Notes under the pieces: generated by a model
The model's input: only the letters and a program-made list of their open reading frames with translations
The model's database searches: none
What the model was told of the DNA's origin: nothing
Source: Kineosporiaceae bacterium
Lineage (GTDB): Bacteria > Actinomycetota > Actinomycetes > Actinomycetales > Kineosporiaceae
Direction of reading: 5' to 3'
Assembly: GCA_016713225.1 (NCBI GenBank)
Contig: JADJPO010000001.1
Coordinates: forward strand, 682,001 to 746,000
DNA: 64,000 bases
Translations under genes and position numbers: made by a program
Part shown: positions 23,943 through 34,120 of the stretch, one piece after another
How the letters are laid out: each line of letters begins with the position of its first letter
How positions within the stretch are numbered: position 1 is the first letter of the stretch

Positions 23943-25025
23943 TCAGTCGTGATCGTGGCGGTGGTGGACATCGGGGTAGTGGGCATGACTGTGGTCGAGC
24001 GGGTCGTGATCGTGCCAATGGGCGTGGCCGCCCTCCGTTGGCTGGTCGTGACGGTGCCCGTGGTGCGGGTCGTGATCGTGAACGTGGGCATGCGCCGTGG
24101 CCTGGTGGGCATGGGGGTGGCCGTGGTCCTCGCTGAGGTGCAACCAGGTGCCGAGCGCCATCAACGCGCCGGCCAGGGCCAGGCTCCAGGTCGGCGGTTC
24201 CCCCAGGGCGAGGGCGAGCAGGGCGCCCAGGAACGGGGCGAGGCCGAAATAGGCGCCGGTACGCGCCGTCCCGAGTCGGCGCAACGCGGTGATGAACAGC
24301 ACCACGCTCACCCCGTTGGCCAGCAGGCCGATGAGGGCGGCGACGGCGGCCGTCGCCGGGGACGGTCGAGTTGAACCGACCCACAGCGCAAGGGCCAGGT
24401 TGACCGGGCCGGCGACGAGCCCTTTCAGCGCGGCCAGCCATACGGCGTCCGTGGTCGAGATCAGGCGGGTGAGGTTGTTGTCCAGAGCCCAGCAGGCACA
24501 GGCACCCAGGACGGCGAGCGCCGGTCCAGCGGTCCCGGTCGAGGCCGTGCCCTGGCCGCCGAGGATCACGGCGCCGGCGACGATCGCCGTCATGCCGAGC
24601 GCGATGCGCCGGTCGAGGTGCTCTCGGAAGACGGCCCAGGCCAGCACCGCGGTGAGGGCGCCTTCGGCGTTGAGCAGCAGGGAGGCCGTGGTCGCGGGCA
24701 GGCGCGAGATCCCGATCAGCAGCAGGATCGGGGCAGCGACACCACCGAGGGCGATGGCGCCGGCCAGGGGTAGGAGGTCACGTCGTCCGGGTCGGGGCGG
24801 TGGTCGCCGGCGGATCAACTGCACCAGGGTCAGTCCGATGCCCGAACCGGTGTAGAGCAGACCTGCCAACAGCCAGGGACTGATCCCCTGACCGAGAAGG
24901 ATTTTGGTCAGCGGCGTGGCGGCGCCGAACAGGGCGGCGGAGGCCAGGGCGGCCAGGACCCCCGGGTGTCGCAACGCCGACGTCGCGTGGTGGGAGGGCC
25001 TGGTGCCGGAGGGGCCGGTGCTCAT
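23943..25025 (-). CDS. EamA/DMT-family transporter with histidine-rich tail
   Basis: A 360-residue protein; ATG 25025 is preferred because GAGGAAGG lies just upstream. Ten helices in two EamA repeats fill residues about 20-295 (SAALFGAATPLTKILL at the start and LAPFLGALLALALGEPPTW near the end). The last 65 residues (about 296-360) contain 24 histidines interspersed with Asp, a cytoplasmic metal-binding tail. The DMT fold exports metabolites or imports small molecules; the tail suggests a divalent metal such as Zn, Ni or Co as substrate or signal (inference). The tail ends 32 bp from the possible MBL-fold remnant. Confidence 0.85.
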   Translation of the reverse strand: MSTGPSGTRPSHHATSALRHPGVLAALASAALFGAATPLTKILLGQGISPWLLAGLLYTGSGIGLTLVQLIRRRPPPRPGRRDLLPLAGAIALGGVAAPILLLIGISRLPATTASLLLNAEGALTAVLAWAVFREHLDRRIALGMTAIVAGAVILGGQGTASTGTAGPALAVLGACACWALDNNLTRLISTTDAVWLAALKGLVAGPVNLALALWVGSTRPSPATAAVAALIGLLANGVSVVLFITALRRLGTARTGAYFGLAPFLGALLALALGEPPTWSLALAGALMALGTWLHLSEDHGHPHAHQATAHAHVHDHDPHHGHRHDQPTEGGHAHWHDHDPLDHSHAHYPDVHHRHDHD

Positions 25026-25152
25026 CGATCCCGCCTTCCTCGCGGATTCCATGGTGCCAGCCCGAGGGTTCGGGTCCGCTGCGCGGTCTAGATTCGAAGC
25101 GGGCGGTCCGGGCTCGGCTGGACGCTCCGTTCGGGCGGTGGAGGGTGGGACG

Positions 25153-25617
25153 GTGGGGCGTCACCAGGAATGGCTGCGTCAGATGTACGCCGGGGGTCGA
25201 GGGAATGCCACGGCGCGTCGATACGCCCGGGTGTGGGCCTGGGTCTTCCGGCTCGGCCTGCAGCCGCGTCGCTGGGTGACGCTCGAGGTGCCCGGCCGGG
25301 TCAGCGGGCGCCTGACGCGGTTCCCGTTGGGTATGGCCGACCTCGACGGTCACTGGTACCTGGTGTCGATGCTCGGCGAGTGCAACTGGACCCGTAACGT
25401 CCGGGCGGCCGATGGCGAGGCAGTGCTGTGGCGGCGACGGGCGCGGCCGGTGCGACTTGTCGAGGTGGCGGTGACCGAGAGGGCGCCGATCCTGCGCCGC
25501 TATCTGGACACGGTGCCGGGGGGACGGCCGCACCTTCCGGTCGCGCCGGGCAGTTCCCTGGCCGAGTTCGCCGCCGTCGCCGACCGGTTCCCGGTCTTCC
25601 GTGTCGAGTCGCGCTGA
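25153..25617 (+). CDS. Ddn-type nitroreductase/quinone reductase family protein (F420-dependent)
   Basis: A 154-residue protein; GTG 25153 is chosen with GAGGGTGGGAC upstream. The core TLEVPGRVSGRLTRFPLG, DGHWYLVSMLGECNWTRNVRAADGEAVLWRR and the closing FPVFRVE match the deazaflavin (F420)-dependent nitroreductase family typified by Mycobacterium Ddn. Members reduce quinones or detoxify nitro compounds using F420H2. The upstream part of the open frame overlaps the divergent EamA gene and is not used. It implies that the organism makes F420. Confidence 0.85.
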   Translation: MGRHQEWLRQMYAGGRGNATARRYARVWAWVFRLGLQPRRWVTLEVPGRVSGRLTRFPLGMADLDGHWYLVSMLGECNWTRNVRAADGEAVLWRRRARPVRLVEVAVTERAPILRRYLDTVPGGRPHLPVAPGSSLAEFAAVADRFPVFRVESR

Positions 25618-25636
25618 TCGGCTGGGCCACCCACCA

Positions 25637-25744
25637 CCAACCCGCTCATGCTCCGCAGAGGTCGCTCCAACGGCGGAAGTCAACGATGTCAGGCGTCGGC
25701 TGCGGAGTATGGGCGGTCAGCTGCGGAGTATGACGGGGTTGGGG
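25637..25744. repeat. 108-bp repeat element, copy A (upstream of dnaK)
   Basis: Structure: a 22-bp arm (25637-25658), 41 bp of diverged centre (25659-25699), a 21-bp unit (25700-25720) and a 24-bp unit (25721-25744). The arms are inverted and share CTCCGCAG / CTGCGGAG. Its reverse complement aligns end to end with copy B (50211-50318), with identical segment lengths within one base. It ends 21 bp before the HAIR operator of dnaK. Confidence 0.8.
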
Positions 25745-25764
25745 AACAGATTGCGGGTAGCCAG

Positions 25765-25808
25765 AGTTGAGGCAATCAGACTCAACTTTCGTCAGTCATG
25801 AGTTGACA
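25765..25808 (+). promoter_or_regulatory. HAIR operator and promoter region of the dnaK operon
   Basis: GTTGAGG (25766-25772), N7, ACTCAAC (25780-25786) matches the HspR-associated inverted repeat (CTTGAGT-N7-ACTCAAG), extended by A25765 and T25787. A further half-site-like AGTTGA lies at 25801-25806, overlapping a consensus -35 TTGACA (25803-25808). The hspR gene is the last of this operon, so autorepression is expected. Confidence 0.85.
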
Positions 25809-25909
25809 ACACGTCATGATCTGCCGATGGTGAGACCAGGCACCTCGACGCCCCGGCCATCCGCCGTGGGCACACAGTGGGACACCCCCGCACGAAAGGG
25901 ATCACGAAC

Positions 25910-27777
<1,868 letters not shown>

Positions 27778-27778
<1 letters not shown>

Positions 27779-28464
27779 TGAGCGAACCGACCAGTGCCCC
27801 GCGGGACGGCGGGCTGGGCGGTACCTCGCACCCTCACGCGAACGAGGGCGCGGACGGCGAGGCCCAGCAGGGGCCCGTCGTCCGCGACCGGCGCCGACTG
27901 GACCCGCAGACCGGCAAGGTCCGCGAAACCTACGCCAGCGCGGCGTCCGGGTCGGATCCGGGAGTGTCCCCCGAGCCCTCGGCGATGACCGGAAGCGGTG
28001 TGGGCGAACAGGTCTCGATCGAGCTGGCCGAGGCCAAGCGGGTCGCGGAGGAACTGCTGGGAGACCTGCAGCGCCTCAACGCCGAGTACGTCAACTACCG
28101 CAAGCGGGTCGACCGTGATCGGGATGTCGCTCGGGACGGTGCCGTCGCCGCGGTGCTGGAGGCGTTGTTGCCGGTGATGGACGACGTGCACCTGGCCCGG
28201 CTGCACGGTGATCTGGAGTCCGGACCGTTCGCCTCCATCGCCGACAAGCTCGAGGCGACGCTGGGCAAGTTCGGCCTGGGCCGCTACGGCGAACCGGGCG
28301 AGCCGTTCGACCCCACGGTGCACGAGGCGCTCATGCACACCCAGGCCGAGCTGGCCGAGGGCACGACCACCACCACGGTGGTGCAGGTGCTGCAGCCCGG
28401 GTACCGCATGGGTGAGCGGGTCTTGCGTGCGGCCCGGGTGGCCGTCGCGGATCCGGTGGGCTGA
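27778..28464 (+). CDS. grpE: Nucleotide exchange factor GrpE
   Basis: A 228-residue protein whose ATG shares a base with the dnaK stop (TGATG). The first 75 residues are hydrophilic and low in structure. A coiled-coil segment (ELAEAKRVAEELLGDLQRLNAEYVNYRKR) and the GrpE head follow, ending with the hallmark TVVQVLQPGYRMGERVLRAARVAVADP. It exchanges ADP for ATP on DnaK. The long N-terminal extension is common in actinobacteria. Confidence 0.97.
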
Positions 28465-28487
28465 GGCGATGAGAGGAGGGGTGCCCC

Positions 28488-29543
28488 ATGGCTAGTCAGG
28501 ACTGGTTCGAGAAGGATTTCTACGCCACCCTCGGGGTGCCCACGGATGCCGGCGCCGACGACATCAAGAAGGCCTACCGCAAGCTGGCTCGCATCCATCA
28601 CCCGGACGCCAACTCCGGGGACGCCACCTCCGAGAAGAAGTTCAAGGAGATCGGCGAGGCCTACGCCGTGCTGTCCGATCCCGAGCAGCGTCAGCAGTAC
28701 GACGCGGTGCGGGCGATGACCCACGGCGGGGCACGGTTCAGCGCGGGCGGCGCCGGCGGTGCGGGTGGCCCGGGTGCGGGCGGGTTCGAGGACCTGCTCG
28801 GCGGGCTGTTCGGGCAAGGGGCCGGAGCGGGCAACCGGGCGGGCAACGTCCGGTACAGCACCTCGGGCACCCCGGGCGGTGCTCAGTTCGACCTGGACGA
28901 TCTGTTCGGTGGCATCTTCGGGGCGGGGACCGCTGCTCCCGGAGGGAGCGGCTATCGCTCACCTCGGGGTCCGCAACGGGGTGCCGACCTGGCTGCCGAG
29001 GTGAACCTCACCTTCCGCCAGGCCGTGGACGGCGCGCAGCTCAACCTGCGCGTCGACGACCCGCGCAACGGGGCACGGACCATCACCGCACGTATCCCGG
29101 CCGGGGTGCGTGAGGGGCAGAAGGTGCGACTGCGGGGCAAGGGCCGGCCCGGCGAGGCCGGGGCCGAGGACGGCGACCTGGTGGTCACCGTGCACGTCGA
29201 GGCCCACCCGCTGTTCACCCTCGAGGGCGAGAACGTGAAGATCACCGTTCCGGTGACCTTCACCGAGGCGGTGTTCGGGGCACAGATCGAGGTGCCGGTG
29301 GTCGACGGCAGCACGGTTCGGATGAAGATCCCGCCCGGTACGCCCAGCGGCCGCACGCTGCGCGCCAAGGGCCACGGACTCAAGGGGTCGCGCCGCACCG
29401 GTGACCTGTTGGTGACGATCCAGGTGGTGGTACCGCAACGTGTGGACGGTGCCGCCCGGGACGCCCTGGACGCCTTCGAGCGAGCGACCAAGGGCGAGAA
29501 CCCCCGTGCCGATCTGATCGCCCGAGCGCAACGAGCGGAATGA
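28488..29543 (+). CDS. dnaJ: DnaJ-type co-chaperone without zinc finger
   Basis: A 351-residue Hsp40; ATG 28488 follows GAGAGGAGGG. The J domain (about 9-75) has the HPD tripeptide at 38-40. A Gly-rich region with LFGGIFG-type repeats follows (about 80-165), then the beta-barrel C-terminal domains (about 170-345; GADLAAEVNLTFRQAVDGA, RIPAGVREGQKVRLRGKG). No CxxCxGxG zinc-finger repeats and no Cys at all are present, so it is a class B (CbpA-like) protein, although it occupies the dnaK-operon position usually held by a zinc-finger DnaJ. It stimulates DnaK ATPase and presents clients. Confidence 0.93.
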   Translation: MASQDWFEKDFYATLGVPTDAGADDIKKAYRKLARIHHPDANSGDATSEKKFKEIGEAYAVLSDPEQRQQYDAVRAMTHGGARFSAGGAGGAGGPGAGGFEDLLGGLFGQGAGAGNRAGNVRYSTSGTPGGAQFDLDDLFGGIFGAGTAAPGGSGYRSPRGPQRGADLAAEVNLTFRQAVDGAQLNLRVDDPRNGARTITARIPAGVREGQKVRLRGKGRPGEAGAEDGDLVVTVHVEAHPLFTLEGENVKITVPVTFTEAVFGAQIEVPVVDGSTVRMKIPPGTPSGRTLRAKGHGLKGSRRTGDLLVTIQVVVPQRVDGAARDALDAFERATKGENPRADLIARAQRAE

Positions 29544-29550
29544 GACCGCG

Positions 29551-30003
29551 GTGATCGAGTTCGAGCTCACCGTCGACGAGTCCACCCCCGTCTTCGTGAT
29601 CTCGGTGGCCGCCCAGTTGGCGGGGATGCACCCGCAGACCCTGCGGCAATACGACCGGCTCGGCCTGGTGACCCCGGGCCGAGCCGCCGGTCGTGGCCGG
29701 CGGTACTCCGCCCGGGACGTCGCGATGCTGCGCGAGGTGCAGCGCCTGAGTCAGGACGAGGGGGTCAATCTGGCCGGCATCAAGCGGATCCTGGAGTTGG
29801 AGACCGCCAATCAGGCTCTGCGGCAACGTCTCTCAGAAGTGCTCGATGAGGTCGAGGACCTGCGGGTGGCGCTGTCCCAGCGCCGCCGGGTGTTCGCCGC
29901 CGGCACGGCAGGAGAGATCGTCGCCATGGCTCCGGGGCGTCGTCCGGCCCGAGAGGTGGCCGGCAACGCACTGGTGGTCTGGCGCCCACCTCGCCGGAGT
30001 TGA
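29551..30003 (+). CDS. hspR: Heat-shock repressor HspR (MerR family)
   Basis: A 150-residue protein from GTG 29551, eight bases after dnaJ. The MerR winged helix spans about 15-85 (VISVAAQLAGMHPQTLRQYDRLGL and RRYSARDVAMLREVQRL), followed by a coiled coil (KRILELETANQALRQRLSEV). HspR binds HAIR sites and needs DnaK as co-repressor, giving feedback control of dnaK and clpB. Both HAIR sites in this window (25766-25786 and 50345-50365) are plausible targets. Confidence 0.95.
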   Translation: MIEFELTVDESTPVFVISVAAQLAGMHPQTLRQYDRLGLVTPGRAAGRGRRYSARDVAMLREVQRLSQDEGVNLAGIKRILELETANQALRQRLSEVLDEVEDLRVALSQRRRVFAAGTAGEIVAMAPGRRPAREVAGNALVVWRPPRRS

Positions 30004-30035
30004 GCCGACGGCGCTCGGCGTGATCACTGGCGGGA

Positions 30036-30473
30036 TCACCCGCGCAGACGGCCACCGGTGATGCGGATGCTCGCCGCGGCCCCGGCCAGCCCGCAGAGCA
30101 GGTAGAGCGGTGCCGTGACTGCCGAGGTGTGGGGGATCAGCCCCACGCCGAGCAGGATCACGGTCGCGAGGAGCGCAGCCGAGCCGGCGGCGAGGCCGCG
30201 CGCCCGAGCGGAGGCCGGGCGGCGTCGGGCTCGCACGCCCGTCACGACACCGGCCAGCAGTGCCGCGAGCGCCGTCGAGAGCATGCCGCCGAAGGTGATC
30301 TTCGTCAGGGTGGCGTTGGTCACCTCGACCCCGGTTGTCGTGAGGGCGGTGAGGGCGATGACCGTGAAGCCGAGCAGGCCGACGAGCACCCCGGTCAGGA
30401 CGCCGAGGGCGAGGGGCACCGTGAGCGGGCCGAGGCGATCGTCCGTCGGTGAGGTCTCGCTCTGCCAGGTCAT
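30036..30473 (-). CDS. Small four-helix membrane protein
   Basis: A 145-residue protein of unknown function; ATG 30473 (MTWQSETSP) is chosen because the sequence before it is Pro/Arg-rich and unlike coding sequence. Four hydrophobic segments are visible (about 16-40, 55-75, 87-105 and 112-130), separated by an Arg-rich loop VRARRRPASARARG. It lies next to a similar small membrane protein (30544-31077), transcribed the same way. No motif points to a function. Confidence 0.65.
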   Translation of the reverse strand: MTWQSETSPTDDRLGPLTVPLALGVLTGVLVGLLGFTVIALTALTTTGVEVTNATLTKITFGGMLSTALAALLAGVVTGVRARRRPASARARGLAAGSAALLATVILLGVGLIPHTSAVTAPLYLLCGLAGAAASIRITGGRLRG

Positions 30474-30543
30474 GGTCTGTTCGTTGTCTCCTCGTTCGAG
30501 TTCGGGTGGATCCGTTGTCGGCGGTCGGCGCGCAGCGGGGCGG

Positions 30544-31077
30544 TCAGCGGTTTCCCTCGTGGAACATGGAGATCCACCCCTCGGCGGGTCCGGGTGGATC
30601 ATGCTCGAAGGGCTGAGCGCGGCGGGCGGCGACGAACGAGGTCACCATGCCTCCGGCCACGCCGGCCGCCGCCACGAGCAACGTCGCGCTGAGTGAGGTC
30701 TGTCTACCGCTGAGTGAAGCCGTTGCGGTGACCAGCGCCAAGGCAACCCCTGGCACCGCGCCCCAGCGGCTGGCCCGGCCCACGTCCAGGTCGTCGCGGC
30801 GCAGCACCGAGGCCAGGACACCACTCGGGATCGCCGCCGCCACGAGGGCGGCGACGACGCCGAGGGCGGCCGGCAGGATCACCCCGCCGGGCTCGCCCGG
30901 TTGCAGTCCCCCCAAGGCCGGCGCGATCACGAGCACCTGAAGCCAGAGGCCCAGCAGAACCGACGCGAGGGCGCCCAGAGCGGCCCTCCGCAGCAGCGCG
31001 GCAGAGGGTCGACGACCCGGCCAGGTGGCCCGCCCGCGTTGCGCGCCGAAGGCGCCGGCCCTCGTGCGTGTCCTCAT
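30544..31077 (-). CDS. Small four-helix membrane protein
   Basis: A 177-residue protein; start ATG 31077 (MRTRTRAG). An Arg-rich N-terminus precedes four hydrophobic segments (about 32-52, 60-80, 98-118 and 124-142), and the C-terminus is soluble (AEGWISMFHEGNR). Plan and size resemble the downstream protein at 30036-30473, so the two may be a co-transcribed pair. They are divergent from the Tad operon across 243 bp. Function unknown. Confidence 0.65.
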   Translation of the reverse strand: MRTRTRAGAFGAQRGRATWPGRRPSAALLRRAALGALASVLLGLWLQVLVIAPALGGLQPGEPGGVILPAALGVVAALVAAAIPSGVLASVLRRDDLDVGRASRWGAVPGVALALVTATASLSGRQTSLSATLLVAAAGVAGGMVTSFVAARRAQPFEHDPPGPAEGWISMFHEGNR

Positions 31078-31320
31078 CGATGTCCCGTCGCCGTGTCGCG
31101 GAGATGCCCTTCGAGCCTTTCGGTGGCGTTGGCCCCAACTGGCCGGATCATGGTAGCTTCCACCCCCGATACCAGGCACGTGTGTTCGAAGGTGGCACAC
31201 GGTCCTGTAGGCGACGAAGTCGTATCTCAGGTGACATGCGCGGTTACATCGTGGGATCGGTGGGTCTGTACGAAGTCAGCTCGCTGGGGCGAGCCGGGTC
31301 GACAGAGGGGTCCAGTTGTA
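31078..31320. other. Divergent intergenic region before the Tad operon
   Basis: A 243-bp spacer that must hold the promoters of the small membrane proteins and of cpaB. A short hairpin GCTCGC-TGGG-GCGAGC lies at 31279-31294, followed by the purine-rich GAGGGG (31305-31310) before GTG 31321. I compared it by eye with c-di-GMP riboswitch features and saw no match. Confidence 0.4.
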
Positions 31321-32085
31321 GTGAATGCTCGTCAGCGCCGTGGGCTCTTTCTGATGGCTCTGGCGGTTGTCGGTGCAATTGCCGTCTTCGTGAGCGTGTT
31401 CGGGTATGTGCGCTCCGTCAGCCGTGAGGTTGGCCCCCTGGTCACGGCCTACAAGTTCAGCCAGGCGGTGCCCCGTCTGGGTGCCATCGACGGAGCCACG
31501 CTCGAGCAGGTCAAGATCCCGGAACGCTGGCTGCCCGAAGCGGCCATCCAGTCCTTCGACACCACCCGCGGTCTGGTGGCGACCCGCGACATCGCCCAGG
31601 GGTCGCTGTTGCAGCAGGGCATGGCCGGCCCCCCACCCGAACTGCGGCCCGGGCAGCGTGAGATCGCCATCCTGATCAACGCCGAGACGGGGGTTGCCGG
31701 GCGGATCAACCCCGGCGACCTGGTCGACATCTACGCCACGTTCGCCGACACCCAGAACAAGTCCGCGGTCTCCCGCGTCGTGGTGGCCAACGCTCAGGTG
31801 CTCGCGATCGGAACGTTGCAGCAGGTCGACGGGGAGACCGACACGGGCAACGGCCCCCGGTATCGACAGAACGACGTGGTGCCCGTGACGTTCGCCCTGT
31901 CGATCCAGGAGAGCCTGCGTGTCGCCTATGCCGAGAGCTTCGGCGTGAAGGTGCGACTCGCCCTGATCGCTCCGGGCACCAGGTCGGCGGCCAACCCGGC
32001 GACGGACGTGCTCGATCAGAAGACCATGTTCACCGCTCCCAAGGCCAAGCCCTCGCCCACACCCTCGCCCAAGCGGACGCGATGA
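31321..32085 (+). CDS. cpaB: Flp pilus assembly protein CpaB/RcpC
   Basis: A 254-residue protein; GTG 31321 with GAGGGG upstream. One N-terminal transmembrane segment (about 9-29), then a SAF-type domain (AYKFSQAVPRLGAIDGATLEQVKIPERWLP, TRDIAQGSLLQQGM) and the RcpC-like part (GQREIAILINAETGVAGRINPGDLVDIYATF). The tail is Lys/Pro/Ser-rich. In Tad systems CpaB/RcpC sits in the envelope and helps pilus assembly, possibly by binding wall glycans. First gene of a tightly packed operon; its stop overlaps the next start by 4 bases. Confidence 0.88.
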   Translation: MNARQRRGLFLMALAVVGAIAVFVSVFGYVRSVSREVGPLVTAYKFSQAVPRLGAIDGATLEQVKIPERWLPEAAIQSFDTTRGLVATRDIAQGSLLQQGMAGPPPELRPGQREIAILINAETGVAGRINPGDLVDIYATFADTQNKSAVSRVVVANAQVLAIGTLQQVDGETDTGNGPRYRQNDVVPVTFALSIQESLRVAYAESFGVKVRLALIAPGTRSAANPATDVLDQKTMFTAPKAKPSPTPSPKRTR

Positions 32086-33734
32086 GCCGGCGTATCGTTC
32101 TCGGCTGCGCCGACCCCGCCCTGACCGAGCGGGTTCGCTCGGTGATCGCCGAGATCGGCGACGAGCTGTTGCGGGTGACCACGACGTCCTCCGACACCCT
32201 GGACGCGCTGGCTGCCCTCGCGCCGGACATCGTGATCATGGCTGACAGCCTCGGCCCCGTGCCGGTGCTCGACCTGATCCGCCAGGCCGCCCGGCAGGAC
32301 CCGTTCACCGGGATCCTGCTGTTGACCGGTTCCACCGACCGCGACCTGTACCGGCTGGCCATGGAGGCCGGCGCCCGCAGCATCGCCCCGTTGGGCTTCA
32401 CGGTCGACGATCTCGGTCAGCGCATCGAGACCGCCGCGAACTGGGCGAGCATGGTTCGCGCCCACGTCGCCAACGAGGCGACCCGCACCTACGGCAGCGG
32501 CTATGTGGTGGCGCTGGTGGGCAGCAAGGGTGGCGTCGGCACCACGACCCTCGCCGTCCATCTGGCCCTGCAGGCCATCGCCGACGGCCGCCGGGTCTGT
32601 CTGATCGACTTCGACCTGCTCTGTGGTGACGTCGCCGCGCTGCTCGACATCACCCACCGCCGTGACGTCGTCGACCTGGTGCCGGTCGTGGGCGAGATGA
32701 GTGGCCAGGCGCTGGACGACGCGCTCTACCGGCACCCGAGCGGCCTGCACGTGCTGCTCGCACCCCGCGACGGTGAGCGCGGCGAGGACGTCGACGAGTC
32801 CATCGGGCGGGCCGTCCTGGGTGCGGTCAAGTCGCGCTTCGACGTCGTGATCGTCGATGTGGGATCGACTCTCAGTCCCGCCGGAGCGGCGGCCGTGCAG
32901 ATCGCCGATCGCGCCGTGCTGGTGACCACCCCCGATGTGCTCAGCGTGCGCGGAGCCCGGCGTGCGGTGCAGCTCTGGGAACGACTGCAACTGCGCCGTG
33001 AGAGTGAGGTCACCGTGCTGCTCAACAAGGTGTCCCGCAGCGCCGAGGTCCAGCCGGATCTGGCCGGCCGGCTGATGCGGCTGCCGATCCTGGACGAGAC
33101 GGTGCCGGCCTCGTTCCGAGCCCTCGAGGCCTCGACCAACACCGGTGATCCGCGGCGGTTGGTCGACCGTGACCTGCGTCGCGCGCTGGCCCGGGTCGCA
33201 GGGGCGATCGGGGTACGCACCTCTGACCGGGCGCCCACGGTGGTCAGCCGTGACGCTGCCGCGCCGATCGACCTGGCCGCCGCGGGGGCCGCACCGGATG
33301 CGGCAGGCGGCAGGTCACGCCGCCGATCGATGCGGCGCCGCGAGAGCACGGGCCAGACCAGTGTCGAGTTCATGGGCATGCTGCCCCTCATCCTGATCGC
33401 GCTCGGATTGTTGGTCCAGGCGGCGGTGATCGGCTACGCCCACGTCCTGGCATCGAACGCTGCAGCCGCTGGTGCCCGCGTGGCCGTCTCGCCGCTGGTG
33501 GGTTACGGCCAGATCGCGGCCGCTGCGCGCGATGAGCTGCCGGGCGCCTGGCGTCGTGATCTGCAGATCACCCTGGACGGCGCCGCTGGGGGCGGCGATG
33601 CCCGGTACGCCGACCCGGACACCGCGGTGAGGGTGACATTGCGTGCCCCGGCGGTGATCCCTCTGGTCGACAGTCTGCTCGACGACGTCATGGTCGTGAC
33701 GGCCACCGCGCAGATGAGGTTCGAGGGACGGTGA
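32082..33734 (+). CDS. tadZ: TadZ/CpaE ATPase fused in frame to a TadE-like pseudopilin
   Basis: A 550-residue protein. Residues 1-125 form a receiver-like domain without the usual phosphorylation geometry. Residues about 140-395 form a MinD/ParA-type ATPase with GSKGGVGTTT (147-156), as in TadZ, which localises the pilus machine. After an Arg-rich linker (about 407-420), residues 417-550 are a complete TadE-like pseudopilin: G424 then QTSVEF, with Glu at +5, the expected prepilin peptidase site, followed by a 22-residue hydrophobic stretch. No stop separates the parts. ATG 33330 (Met417) could start a separate TadE, but no ribosome binding site is evident. The GTGA overlap leads to the next gene. 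Confidence 0.88.
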   Translation: MSRRIVLGCADPALTERVRSVIAEIGDELLRVTTTSSDTLDALAALAPDIVIMADSLGPVPVLDLIRQAARQDPFTGILLLTGSTDRDLYRLAMEAGARSIAPLGFTVDDLGQRIETAANWASMVRAHVANEATRTYGSGYVVALVGSKGGVGTTTLAVHLALQAIADGRRVCLIDFDLLCGDVAALLDITHRRDVVDLVPVVGEMSGQALDDALYRHPSGLHVLLAPRDGERGEDVDESIGRAVLGAVKSRFDVVIVDVGSTLSPAGAAAVQIADRAVLVTTPDVLSVRGARRAVQLWERLQLRRESEVTVLLNKVSRSAEVQPDLAGRLMRLPILDETVPASFRALEASTNTGDPRRLVDRDLRRALARVAGAIGVRTSDRAPTVVSRDAAAPIDLAAAGAAPDAAGGRSRRRSMRRRESTGQTSVEFMGMLPLILIALGLLVQAAVIGYAHVLASNAAAAGARVAVSPLVGYGQIAAAARDELPGAWRRDLQITLDGAAGGGDARYADPDTAVRVTLRAPAVIPLVDSLLDDVMVVTATAQMRFEGR

Positions 33735-34120
33735 GCGGCATGCGCAGACTGCTCGGGCGGGACCGCGGGGACGCCGGTCAGACGGCCGTCGAATTCCTGG
33801 GAATCATCCCCTACCTCATCCTGGGGGGCCTTGCTGTTCTGCAGCTCGCCGTGGCGGTGGCCACGGTTCAGGGAACGTCCACGGCAGCGCGAGCCGCGGC
33901 GCGCACCGTGAGTCAGGCGGACGGCGATGCGACGACCTCGGCGCGGCGCGCCGTCCCGGACTGGCTCGCCGGCCGGATCACGGTGTCGGTGACCGGTGGC
34001 GTGAAGCCGGGGGTGGCGGTGACCGCCACCATGCCCGTGGTGCTGCCGGGGGTCGACGGGCCGAACGTGACCCGCCGGGCCTGGTTCGATCCCGAGCAGG
34101 GGCCCTCGCCATGGGGCTGA
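33731..34120 (+). CDS. tadE: TadE-like minor pseudopilin
   Basis: A 129-residue protein starting at GTG 33731 (overlap with the previous stop) or ATG 33740. The prepilin-type site is G16 followed by QTAVEF, with Glu at +5, then a hydrophobic helix (about 24-45). The rest is a small extracytoplasmic domain ending PEQGPSPWG. TadE proteins are processed by the Tad prepilin peptidase and prime or anchor Flp pili. It is the second TadE-like sequence in a row, after the one fused to TadZ. Confidence 0.85.
   Translation: MSGMRRLLGRDRGDAGQTAVEFLGIIPYLILGGLAVLQLAVAVATVQGTSTAARAAARTVSQADGDATTSARRAVPDWLAGRITVSVTGGVKPGVAVTATMPVVLPGVDGPNVTRRAWFDPEQGPSPWG

Noticed and set aside
21569..24112. 847-aa minus-strand open frame opposite the MFS and transglutaminase-like genes
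   Set aside because: Low-complexity shadow; both plus-strand genes have clear family motifs and conserved catalytic residues.
31078..31320. c-di-GMP or other riboswitch before cpaB
   Set aside because: No conserved GEMM-type core could be matched by eye; only a short GC hairpin is visible.
32082..33734. TadZ-TadE junction treated as a frameshift artefact
   Set aside because: The frame is continuous with normal codon use on both sides and no shift is needed, so it is annotated as one gene with a caveat.
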